A DNA stretch of 64,000 nt, taken from Polyangium sp. 15x6. Its GTDB lineage: Bacteria; Myxococcota_A; Polyangia; Polyangiales; Polyangiaceae. The position numbers were made by a program, and so were the translations under genes. Position 1 is the first letter of the stretch; every line of letters starts with the position of its first letter. Below, in pieces: positions 51,432-58,231 of the stretch. The notes under the pieces were generated by a model that had not been told where the DNA came from, made no database searches, and saw nothing but the letters and a program-made list of their open reading frames with translations. Location: positions 248,001 to 312,000 of the forward strand of contig NZ_JASBQE010000001.1 in the NCBI RefSeq assembly GCF_029960785.1, read 5' to 3'.

Positions 51432-51704
51432 TCAATCGCGGTGGAATCGCTGCCGTGAGCGCTCCCGCGCCTTGTCTGCCTCGATCTCGCGATCCCGCGG
51501 CTCGGCCGTCGTGGTGAGCGATTGCATGAGCACGCGCGCCGTGGCCGCGACGTCTTCCACGGCTTTTTCGAACGCTGCTTCGTTGGCCCGCGACGGCTTG
51601 TTGAAGCCGCTCAGCTTGCGGACGAACTGCAGCGACGCCGCGCGGATCTCCTCCTCGGTGGCGGGGGGCTCGAAGTTGAACAGGGTCTTGATGTTCCGGC
51701 ACAT
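51432..51704 (-). CDS. DUF2277 family protein
   Basis: A 90-residue protein. MCRNIKTLFNFEPPATEEEI, RAASLQFVRKLSGFNKPSRA, NEAAFEKAVEDVAATARVL and PPRDREIE-like ending match DUF2277, a family of small proteins of unknown function. It begins 14 bases after the sigma factor gene stop, with CTGGAG before ATG 51704, so it is probably the last gene of the YCII-sigma operon. Its place there is not typical of the reported ECF42 neighbourhood and may be of interest. Confidence 0.85.
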   Translation of the reverse strand: MCRNIKTLFNFEPPATEEEIRAASLQFVRKLSGFNKPSRANEAAFEKAVEDVAATARVLMQSLTTTAEPRDREIEADKARERSRQRFHRD

Positions 51705-51718
51705 GGCGATCTCCAGGG

Positions 51719-53005
51719 TCAGTCCGTGCGAACCGAGGCGCGCGCACACGCGGCGGCGCGTTCGAGCAGGAGCGCGCGTTCGCGAGCGTTTCGTGTGAGG
51801 GACGCGGCGCGCTCGAACTCGACGCGCGCTTCGGCGTCGCGGCCGAGCTTGGTCAAGAGATCGCCGCGTACGCTCGGCAAGAGGTGGTAGCTCGCGAGCG
51901 AGGGCTCCGAGACCAGCGTGTCCACGAGCGCGAGCCCCGCGGCCGGGCCGAACGCCATGGAGAACGCGACGGCGCGGTTCAGCTCCACCACGGGTGAACC
52001 CGTGACGTCCACGAGCGCCGTGTACAGCGCCGCGATGCGCGTCCAGTCCGTCTCCGCCGCGGTCCACGCGCGCGCGTGGCAAGCGGCGATCGCGGCCTGC
52101 AGCGCGTACGGCCCGAGCGCGCCCCCGAGCGCCTCGGCGCGCGCGAGGGCCGTGAGGCCGCGGCGGATGAGCAGGTGGTCCCAGAGCGCGCGGTTCTGAT
52201 CGAGCAGCAGGATCGGATCTCCCGACGGCCCGACCCGCGCCCGCGCGCGTGACGCCTGGATCTCCATGAGCGCGACGAGCCCGTGGACCTCCGGCTCCTT
52301 CGAGAGAAGCTCGGCCAGGATGCGGCCGAGGCGCAGCGCGTCCTCGCAGAGCGCGGGCCGCATCAAGTCGTCTCCGGCCGTCGCCGAATACCCCTCGTTG
52401 AAGACCAGGTAAATCACCTGGAGCACCGACGACAAACGGGCCGCGAGCTCCTCCCCGCGCGGGACTTCGAACGGGACCTTCGCTTCCGCGAGGGTGCGTT
52501 TGGCGCGGACGATGCGCTGGGCCACGGTCGGCTCCGGGACCAGGTACGCGCGCGCGATCTCCTCGGTCGTCAATCCGCCGAGCAAGCGCAGCGTGAGCGC
52601 GACGCGCGCCTCCATCGACAGCACCGGGTGACAAGCCGTGAAGACGAGGCGCAGGAGATCGTCGCCCACGTCCTCGTCGATCGCGGCTTCGAGGTCGGGC
52701 GCGGCGGCTTGCTGATCGGCCTCGATCGCGTGGCCGATCTCTTCGTGCTTGCGCTCGATCCGCTTGCTCCGGCGCATGGCGTCGATCGCGCGGTGCTTCG
52801 CGGTGGCCATGAGCCAGGCGCCCGGGTTGTCCGGGATGCCCGACGCTGGCCACCGCTCGAGCGCGGCGACGAGCGCGTCCTGCGCGATCTCCTCGGCGAG
52901 GCCGACGTCCCGCACGATCCGCGCGAGGCCGGCGATGAGCTTGGCCGACTCGATCCGGAAGACTGCGTCGATCGCTCGATGCGTAGCGGAGGCCGTCACG
53001 GCCAC
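51719..53005 (-). CDS. ECF42-type RNA polymerase sigma factor
   Basis: A 428-residue protein, much longer than ordinary ECF sigma factors. Sigma-2 is ~10-80 (LAEEIAQDALVAALERWPAS, NPGAWLMATAKHRAIDAMRR), sigma-4 ~125-185 (ALTLRLLGGLTTEEIARAYL, EPTVAQRIVRAKRTL). A ~230-residue C-terminal extension follows (YLVFNEGYSA; DQNRALWDHLLI; TDWTRIAALYTALV; GSPVVELNRAVAF) of the DUF6596/TPR type, which defines ECF42. No anti-sigma gene is nearby; in the group the extension regulates activity. GTG 53005. It lies downstream of two YCII genes with matching promoters, the usual ECF42 context. Confidence 0.9.
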   Translation of the reverse strand: MAVTASATHRAIDAVFRIESAKLIAGLARIVRDVGLAEEIAQDALVAALERWPASGIPDNPGAWLMATAKHRAIDAMRRSKRIERKHEEIGHAIEADQQAAAPDLEAAIDEDVGDDLLRLVFTACHPVLSMEARVALTLRLLGGLTTEEIARAYLVPEPTVAQRIVRAKRTLAEAKVPFEVPRGEELAARLSSVLQVIYLVFNEGYSATAGDDLMRPALCEDALRLGRILAELLSKEPEVHGLVALMEIQASRARARVGPSGDPILLLDQNRALWDHLLIRRGLTALARAEALGGALGPYALQAAIAACHARAWTAAETDWTRIAALYTALVDVTGSPVVELNRAVAFSMAFGPAAGLALVDTLVSEPSLASYHLLPSVRGDLLTKLGRDAEARVEFERAASLTRNARERALLLERAAACARASVRTD

Positions 53006-53106
53006 CGATCAGAGCATCTTCTTCCGCCCGCGCAAGGTTCGGTTCACGCTTGGGGGCTTCGCTCGGACGAGCCGAGCTCCGCCCCCAACCCCCCGGTTTG
53101 CCCCCG

Positions 53107-53547
53107 TCACTTCTTCCCGGCGAGCCGCGCCTCCGACTCGGCGCGGAGGCGCTCCTCCTTCGCGCGGTTCTCGCCCGTGGGATCGACCGGCGCAAAATCC
53201 TCGGGCGAGAACACCTGCCGGATCTCGACCTCGCTGTCGGTGTACATCGGATTCGGCATCCGCTTGACCCACTCGATCGCCTCTTCCTTCGACCGCACCT
53301 GCCAGATCCAGAAGCCCGAGACGAGCTCCTTGGTCTCGGCGAAGGGCCCGTCGACCACGGTCCTGTCCTTCCCGGAGAACCGGACGCGGGCGCCCTTCGA
53401 GCTCGGGTGCAGCCCCTCGCCCGCGAGGAGGACGCCGGCGCGCACCAACTCCTCATTGTACTTCATCATCGCGGTGAGGAGCTCCTCGCTCGGAAGAACG
53501 CCGGTCTCGCTGTCCTTGGTGGCCTTGACCAGAATCATGAACTTCAT
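53107..53547 (-). CDS. YCII-related (DGPF) protein
   Basis: A 146-residue protein. MKFMILVKATKDSETGVLPS, ELVRAGVLLAGEGLHPSSKG, VVDGPFAETKELVSGFWIWQ and SKEEAIEWVKRMP are the full signature of the YCII-related/DGPF family found next to ECF42 sigma factors. Its biochemical role is unknown; the fold is a ferredoxin-like dimer. ATG 53547 has AAGGAG upstream. A promoter of ECF42 type lies at 53585-53611, so the gene is likely a target of the sigma factor at 51719-53005. Confidence 0.9.
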   Translation of the reverse strand: MKFMILVKATKDSETGVLPSEELLTAMMKYNEELVRAGVLLAGEGLHPSSKGARVRFSGKDRTVVDGPFAETKELVSGFWIWQVRSKEEAIEWVKRMPNPMYTDSEVEIRQVFSPEDFAPVDPTGENRAKEERLRAESEARLAGKK

Positions 53548-53584
53548 CGTCGTTTCTCCTTCTCGCGTTTCAGCTACACGTCAC

Positions 53585-53611
53585 GTCGAACGAACGTCCC
53601 TGGAATCGACA
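53585..53611 (-). promoter_or_regulatory. Candidate ECF42 promoter of the first YCII gene
   Basis: Read on the minus strand: TGTCGA, 17 bases, CGAC. It lies between the stop of the upstream YCII gene and the start of the downstream one, giving a leader of about 30 bases. TGTCGA at -35 and CGA/TC at -10 are what was reported for ECF42 promoters. The same pattern at identical spacing precedes the other YCII gene. Confidence 0.75.
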
Positions 53612-53618
53612 AACGTAT

Positions 53619-54050
53619 CTACTTTTTTTTCCAGAACGTTCGAAGCCACGTCGGGGCCGCCTTCTCGACGATGGCCATCATCTCGGGCGGAATGTCTTCC
53701 GCGTTCGTCATCGGCAAGATGGTGAGAATGTCGTCGTGGCCGATCCCCGTGGGGCAGCGCAGGGCCCATTCGATGGCCTCTTCGCGACTGTTCACGTCGA
53801 TCAGGTAAAACCCGCCGACGAGCTCCTTCGTCTCGACGAACGGCCCGTCGAGCACGACGCGCTTTCCGTCCTTGATGCCTAGGCGCGCGCCCTGCCCGCC
53901 CGGGTTCACGCCCTCGGCCGTCACGAGCACGCCCGCCTTCGTCAGGTCCTCGTTGAACTTCATGTAGGCCGCGATGAGCTCGTCGCTCGGCGGAGCTCCC
54001 TCGTTCTTCGGGGCGTTCGGATCGGGGGCGGCGCAAATCATGAATCGCAT
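53619..54050 (-). CDS. YCII-related (DGPF) protein
   Basis: A 143-residue paralogue of the preceding YCII protein, with MRFMICAAPDPNAPKNEGAP, KAGVLVTAEGVNPGGQGARL, VVLDGPFVETKELVGGFYLI, SREEAIEWALRCPTG. The DGPF motif is present. AAGGAG precedes ATG 54050 at a good distance. It is the first gene of the probable operon that runs through the second YCII gene and the sigma factor to DUF2277, with its own ECF42-type promoter at 54110-54136. The two paralogues differ in the C-terminal half. Confidence 0.9.
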   Translation of the reverse strand: MRFMICAAPDPNAPKNEGAPPSDELIAAYMKFNEDLTKAGVLVTAEGVNPGGQGARLGIKDGKRVVLDGPFVETKELVGGFYLIDVNSREEAIEWALRCPTGIGHDDILTILPMTNAEDIPPEMMAIVEKAAPTWLRTFWKKK

Positions 54051-54109
54051 GGTCGTCTCTCCTTCTTGGCTTGCTCGGGCTGGGCTCCCCGACGGGCCTT
54101 CATCATCAC

Positions 54110-54136
54110 GACGACCGAGCGATGCCCAGATCGACA
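54110..54136 (-). promoter_or_regulatory. Candidate ECF42 promoter of the second YCII gene
   Basis: Read on the minus strand: TGTCGA, 17 bases, CGTC. The predicted start of transcription is about 50 bases before ATG 54050. Both -35 and -10 and the 17-base spacing match the site at 53585-53611. Confidence 0.75.
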
Positions 54137-54177
54137 CGCCCCCAAAATTTTTTTGTCTGTCGGAGAGAACACTTAAC

Positions 54178-54190
54178 AGTTTGCCAAACT
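54178..54190. promoter_or_regulatory. Palindrome, candidate ArsR-family operator
   Basis: AGTTTG-C-CAAACT, a perfect palindrome with six-base arms around one base, ends five bases before the TTGACA -35 of the ArsR-SRPBCC operon. It is placed to be bound by the regulator it precedes. It could also affect the YCII promoter on the other side. Confidence 0.5.
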
Positions 54191-54195
54191 ATTTC

Positions 54196-54223
54196 TTGAC
54201 AACCCCGGGCCGGGGACGATACT
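54196..54223 (+). promoter_or_regulatory. Housekeeping-type promoter of the ArsR-SRPBCC operon
   Basis: TTGACA (54196-54201) and GATACT (54218-54223) are 16 bases apart. The spacer contains the palindrome CCCCGG-G-CCGGGG. Transcription should begin about 54230, at or next to the GTG start codon at 54231, so the message would be leaderless or nearly so. Confidence 0.65.
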
Positions 54224-54230
54224 TAGGCAC

Positions 54231-54578
54231 GTGCTTAACCAAAGCGCGTCCCTCGATCGTATGTTCCAGGCGCTCGCGGATCCGACCCGTCGGGTCATGA
54301 TCGAGCGCTTGAGCCGTGGGCCGGCCTCGGTGAGTGAGCTCGCCGAGCCGCTTTCCATGTCGCTGCCGGCGGTGATGCAGCACCTTTCGGTGCTGGAGAC
54401 GAGCGGCCTCGTGCGCTCGGAGAAGGCCGGGCGGGTGCGGACCTGCCGGCTCGAGCCCGCGGCACTCAGGACGGCCGAGCGATGGATCGCCGAAAGGCGA
54501 GCGAGCTGGGAGCGCTGCTTCGACCGGCTCGGCGAATACCTCGCCGAGCACCCCGACGAACCCGATCCAAAGGAATGA
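54231..54578 (+). CDS. ArsR-family winged-helix regulator
   Basis: A 115-residue protein. MFQALADPTRRVMIERLSRG, VSELAEPLSMSLPAVMQHLS (recognition helix), VLETSGLVRSEKAGRVRTCR (wing) are the usual ArsR signature. The metal-binding Cys motif (ELCVCDL) is missing; it belongs to the metal-independent subgroup that pairs with an SRPBCC gene, thought to be an autorepressor. GTG 54231 sits at the predicted transcription start. The SRPBCC gene begins three bases after the stop. Confidence 0.9.
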   Translation: MLNQSASLDRMFQALADPTRRVMIERLSRGPASVSELAEPLSMSLPAVMQHLSVLETSGLVRSEKAGRVRTCRLEPAALRTAERWIAERRASWERCFDRLGEYLAEHPDEPDPKE

Positions 54579-54581
54579 ACC

Positions 54582-55046
54582 ATGACCGAACGATCCGTCA
54601 CGCACACCACTTTCGTCATCGAGCGGTTTTACCCGGTCTCGCCGGCGCGCGTGTATGCCGCTTTCTCGAGGACGGAGGAGAAGCAGAAGTGGTTCGGCTG
54701 CCACGAGGGCGGCACGCACGAGCTCGATTTCCGCGTCGGAGGGCGCGAGACGTATCGAGGCGGGCCGAAGGGGGGCCCGATTTATACGAATGAGACGCGT
54801 TTTCAGGATATCGTTCCGAACCAGCGAATCGTTTACACGTACGACATGCACCGCGACGAGACGCGGATCTCGGTCTCGCTGGTGACGATCGAGCTGAAGG
54901 CAGAGGGCAAGGGGACGCGGCTCGTGTTCACCGAGCAGGGCGCGTTCCTCGACGGGCACGACGCGCCGGAGGGGCGCGAGCACGGGACGAAGGTCGGGCT
55001 CGACAAACTCGCCGAGGGGCTCGCGCGAGAGGCCTCGGCCGCTTGA
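54582..55046 (+). CDS. SRPBCC (AHSA1/START-like) protein
   Basis: A 154-residue protein of the AHSA1-type subgroup of the SRPBCC superfamily: [81 protein letters not shown] deep hydrophobic pocket is expected that binds a small ligand. It shares the operon and probably the signal of the ArsR regulator. In many genomes such pairs occur beside a YCII/DGPF gene, as here on the other strand. Its stop directly adjoins the stop of the convergent crotonase gene. Confidence 0.9.
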   Translation: MTERSVTHTTFVIERFYPVSPARVYAAFSRTEEKQKWFGCHEGGTHELDFRVGGRETYRGGPKGGPIYTNETRFQDIVPNQRIVYTYDMHRDETRISVSLVTIELKAEGKGTRLVFTEQGAFLDGHDAPEGREHGTKVGLDKLAEGLAREASAA

Positions 55047-55922
55047 TCAGCCCTGCCCCTCGTCGGGATCCTTGATCGAGGGGATCGGTTTTCCGCTGTC
55101 GCGCCACGTGACCGCGGCCTTCCAGCCTTGCTCCTCGCTGAGCTTCTTGAACCACATGCCTTCCGGCGAATGGCGGGTGATGCCGTCGAACAGCGTGGCG
55201 ATCATCTGCGTATTGGCGAGGCCCATGTTCTCGTAGGCCTGGTTGACCAAGAGCTTCTGCATCATGAGCTGATTGCGCGGCACGCCGCTCATGCGCTCGG
55301 CGAGCGCCTCGACGCGCGCGTCGAGCCCCTCGGCCGGCACCGCGTCGAGCACGAGCCCCATGGCCTTCGCCTCGACGCCGCGCACGAGATCGCCGGTGAG
55401 GAGCATGCGTTTGGCGCCCTCGACGCCGAGCCGATACACCCACATCGCCGTCGTCGGACAGCCCCACACGCGGGCCGGCGGATATCCGATCAACGCATCC
55501 TCGGCCATCACCACGAGGTCGCAGCAAAGCGCGATGTCGCTGCCGCCGGCGACCGCGTGCCCGTGCACCTTGCAGATCGTGGGTTTGTAGCTCCGCCACA
55601 GGCTCATGAAGTCGTCCGTGAAGCGCTTCATGAGGCGATAATCGAGCATGGGATCCCAGGGCATGTCCTGGATGCCGATGGTGCGTCCCTCCCCCTCCGC
55701 GAAGAGGGTGAGGTCGTAGCCGGCGCAAAACGAAGCGCCCGCGCCGTCGAGGACGATGACGTGGACGCCGTCGTCGTCGTTCGCCCGCTCGACGGCCGCC
55801 CGGATCTCCCCGGGCATTTCGTCGGTGATGGCATTGCGACGATCGGGGCGGTTCAGCGTGATTCGCGCGATACGGCCCTCGGCGCGGTAGAGGAGCGTTT
55901 TGTAGGGCATGAGCGGAGCCAT
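55047..55922 (-). CDS. Enoyl-CoA hydratase/isomerase family protein (crotonase)
   Basis: A 291-residue protein. [37 protein letters not shown] and [20 protein letters not shown] are the crotonase signatures: the oxyanion-hole glycines (CAGYD; AGGSD) are present. The catalytic Glu positions of classic hydratases are not in the usual place (the second block reads [13 protein letters not shown]), so a hydrolase or isomerase activity is as likely as hydration. The start may be ATG 55922 or ATG 55910 (MPYKTLLY). Monocistronic. Confidence 0.85.
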   Translation of the reverse strand: MAPLMPYKTLLYRAEGRIARITLNRPDRRNAITDEMPGEIRAAVERANDDDGVHVIVLDGAGASFCAGYDLTLFAEGEGRTIGIQDMPWDPMLDYRLMKRFTDDFMSLWRSYKPTICKVHGHAVAGGSDIALCCDLVVMAEDALIGYPPARVWGCPTTAMWVYRLGVEGAKRMLLTGDLVRGVEAKAMGLVLDAVPAEGLDARVEALAERMSGVPRNQLMMQKLLVNQAYENMGLANTQMIATLFDGITRHSPEGMWFKKLSEEQGWKAAVTWRDSGKPIPSIKDPDEGQG

Positions 55923-56094
55923 AGCACGGGACGGGTGATCGCGATCAGCCGGGTGCGCTCACCCTCCTGATCGCGACCGCTCACCCCAAGCGAGAAATCC
56001 AAGGAACATCGAGGATTTGGGTCACGGTTCGTGGTGGCACGCGGTTCGCTCGTCCCCGGGCCGCGTGCGTTCCTACCCCCGCGCGCCTGGTGCC

Positions 56095-56958
56095 ATGCCG
56101 CGACCCATGCCCCCTTCCGTCAACTACCACCTCTGGAAGCCGTGCAACATGCGGTGTCGCCATTGTTTTGCCACCTTCGACGACGTCGCCGCCACGGTCC
56201 TGCCCCGCGGCCATTTGCCTCGCGCGGAGTCCCTCCGCGTGGTGGAGCTCCTCGCCGAACGATTCCGCAAAATCACGTTCGCCGGAGGCGAGCCGACGCT
56301 TTGCCCGTGGCTCCCGGAGCTCGTCCGGGTCGCGAAAGAGCGCGGGGCCGTGACCATGCTCGTCACGAACGGCTCCCGCCTCGCGGATGACTATCTCGCG
56401 TCTCTCCAGGGACGGCTCGATTGGCTCACCTTGAGTATCGACAGCGCCTCCGAGGAGAGGCACGTCGCCCTCGGGCGCGCCGTCAGGGGCAGCGCCATTC
56501 CCACCGTCAGGTACGTCGAGATGACCGAGCGGGCCCGCACGCTGGGAATGCGCATCAAGGTGAATACCGTGGTCACCTCGATGCACGCGGGCGAGGACAT
56601 GTCCGATTTGATCCTCGCCCTCCGCCCGGAGCGATGGAAGATCTTGCGCGTGCTGCCCATCGAGGGCCAGAACTCCGGGAGCGTCGAGCCGCTCCTGTGC
56701 ACGGCCGAGGCCTTTCGTGCGTTCGTGGCGCGGCACGCACGTGTCGAGGAGCGTGGCATCGTCCTCGTACCCGAGGACCACGAGGACATCCTCGGCAGCT
56801 ACGCCATGGTGGATCCTGCCGGCCGCTTCTTCGACGACATGGACAGCGTGCACCATTACGGCCGCCCGATCCTGGAGGTCGGCGTGGAGGCCGCCTGGGA
56901 CAGCGTTCGGTTCTCGCTCGCCCGTTTCCAGGGCCGCGGGGGACATTATGATTTTTGA
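56095..56958 (+). CDS. Prokaryotic viperin (pVip), antiviral radical-SAM enzyme
   Basis: A 287-residue protein from ATG 56095 (ATG 56107 is an alternative; both are 5' of the conserved core). The opening SVNYHLWKPCNMRCRHCFAT carries the iron-sulphur motif CX3CX2C at Cys17, 21 and 24. FAGGEPTL is the SAM-binding GGE strand, and LVTNGSRL, WLTLSIDSASEE and KVNTVV follow in radical-SAM order. The ending PILEVGVEAA, VRFSLARFQGRGGHYDF matches viperin, whose C-terminus binds CTP, GTP or UTP. Known pVips convert nucleoside triphosphates to 3'-deoxy-3',4'-didehydro forms that stop phage transcription. No nucleotide kinase is adjacent. It converges with the FHA regulator gene, four bases away. Confidence 0.88.
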   Translation: MPRPMPPSVNYHLWKPCNMRCRHCFATFDDVAATVLPRGHLPRAESLRVVELLAERFRKITFAGGEPTLCPWLPELVRVAKERGAVTMLVTNGSRLADDYLASLQGRLDWLTLSIDSASEERHVALGRAVRGSAIPTVRYVEMTERARTLGMRIKVNTVVTSMHAGEDMSDLILALRPERWKILRVLPIEGQNSGSVEPLLCTAEAFRAFVARHARVEERGIVLVPEDHEDILGSYAMVDPAGRFFDDMDSVHHYGRPILEVGVEAAWDSVRFSLARFQGRGGHYDF

Positions 56959-56962
56959 GCCG

Positions 56963-58231
56963 TCATCCCTCTTCGGCGATCTTGCGCAGGAGCCGCAAGA
57001 GCCTCGCCCTGTCCACCCCGAGCCTCCGCGCCGCTTCGCTCTTGTTGCCCTTGCACTCCGCGAGCACGCGATTGACGAAATCGCGCGAGAGCGGCCGGGC
57101 TCCGACGTCTTCGCGAGGCCCGCCGAGGACGTCGGCGACGCCGCGCAGGGTGATGCCGCCGCTCGGCTCGAGATAGGTCACGACGAGGTCGAGATCACGC
57201 ACGTTGGCGTGGAAGGGCGCGAGCATGAGCCGCTCCAGCGCTTCCACCTCCACGCGTCGTGGATCGAGCGTCGCCCCGCGCCGGCGAAAGAGATGTTCCA
57301 GGATGGAGAACAGGTCCTCGGGTCGCTCCCGGAGCGGCGGGATCTCGATGCGCGCCGGAAATCGCGCGTACAGGTCCCGCCGAAACGTCCCGGCTTCGAT
57401 CATGTCCTCGATGTCGCGGTTCGTCGCGGCGACGAGGTGGACGTCCACCTTGATGGGCTTGCTCTCGCCGACGGGCAAGACCTCCCGGTTCTCGAGGAGG
57501 CGAAGCATCTTGGGCTGCAATTCGGGCGCGAGCTCGCCGAGCTCGTCCAGAAAAACCGTGCCGCGCGCGTGGGCGCGCAGGATGCCCTCGCCGCCGTCCG
57601 CGCTGCCCGAGAATGCGCCTTTTTTCCAGCCGAAGAGGTGCGCCTCGAAGACCGTGGCAGGCATCGCGGCCACATTCACGGCGGCGAAGGGTTTTCCCGC
57701 GCGGCCGAGCGCGGCCGTGACCTGCTCGGCCAAGAGCTCTTTTCCCGTCCCCGTCTCCCCCAGGATGAGCACGTTGGGCACGGGCCGATGGGCGAGCCGC
57801 GCGAGGTCTCTGCGTACGCCTCGCAATCCGAACGGCCCGACGAGCGCTCCGAGCGGTGCTTCCGGGGCGAGCGGGCCGTCGAACCGCTCCCGGAAGACGA
57901 GGAGCGTGCGGCCGATCCGCACGACGGCGCCGTCCTCGAGCGGCACGGCTTCCCGCGGTCGAAGCGCGTGGCCGCCGATGAACGTCCCGTTGCGCGAGTC
58001 GAGATCCTCGATGTGGATGCGTCCTCCGGGCCGCGAGAACCGCAGGTGCTTGCTCGAGACCTCCCCGTCGATCACGCCGCGCTGGGCGAGGAAGGCGCGG
58101 CCCAGGGGCTCGTTCGGGCCCGGCAGCGGAAGGGCGGCGAGCGTGGGGAACGCGACGAGCAGGACGGGCTCGCCGCTCGGACCGTCGTCGCGCGCCGGTG
58201 GGCGATGCTCTTCCGTGGTGGTCTGGCTCAT
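56963..58231 (-). CDS. FHA-domain AAA+ transcriptional regulator (sigma-54 activator type)
   Basis: A 422-residue protein from ATG 58231, overlapping the kinase stop by ATGA. FHA domain at ~40-115 (GVIDGEVSSKHLRFSR; DLDSRNGTFIGG), which reads phosphothreonine. AAA+ domain at ~130-370: Walker A GETGTGKE (158-165), Walker B VFLDELGE (226-233) and the loop GAFSGS (205-210), which in sigma-54 activators is GAFTGA. A Fis-type helix-turn-helix ends the protein (KGNKSEAARRLGVDRARLLR). FHA plus activator plus an adjacent kinase is a known myxobacterial pairing: the kinase is expected to phosphorylate and switch on the regulator. Target genes unknown. Confidence 0.9.
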   Translation of the reverse strand: MSQTTTEEHRPPARDDGPSGEPVLLVAFPTLAALPLPGPNEPLGRAFLAQRGVIDGEVSSKHLRFSRPGGRIHIEDLDSRNGTFIGGHALRPREAVPLEDGAVVRIGRTLLVFRERFDGPLAPEAPLGALVGPFGLRGVRRDLARLAHRPVPNVLILGETGTGKELLAEQVTAALGRAGKPFAAVNVAAMPATVFEAHLFGWKKGAFSGSADGGEGILRAHARGTVFLDELGELAPELQPKMLRLLENREVLPVGESKPIKVDVHLVAATNRDIEDMIEAGTFRRDLYARFPARIEIPPLRERPEDLFSILEHLFRRRGATLDPRRVEVEALERLMLAPFHANVRDLDLVVTYLEPSGGITLRGVADVLGGPREDVGARPLSRDFVNRVLAECKGNKSEAARRLGVDRARLLRLLRKIAEEG

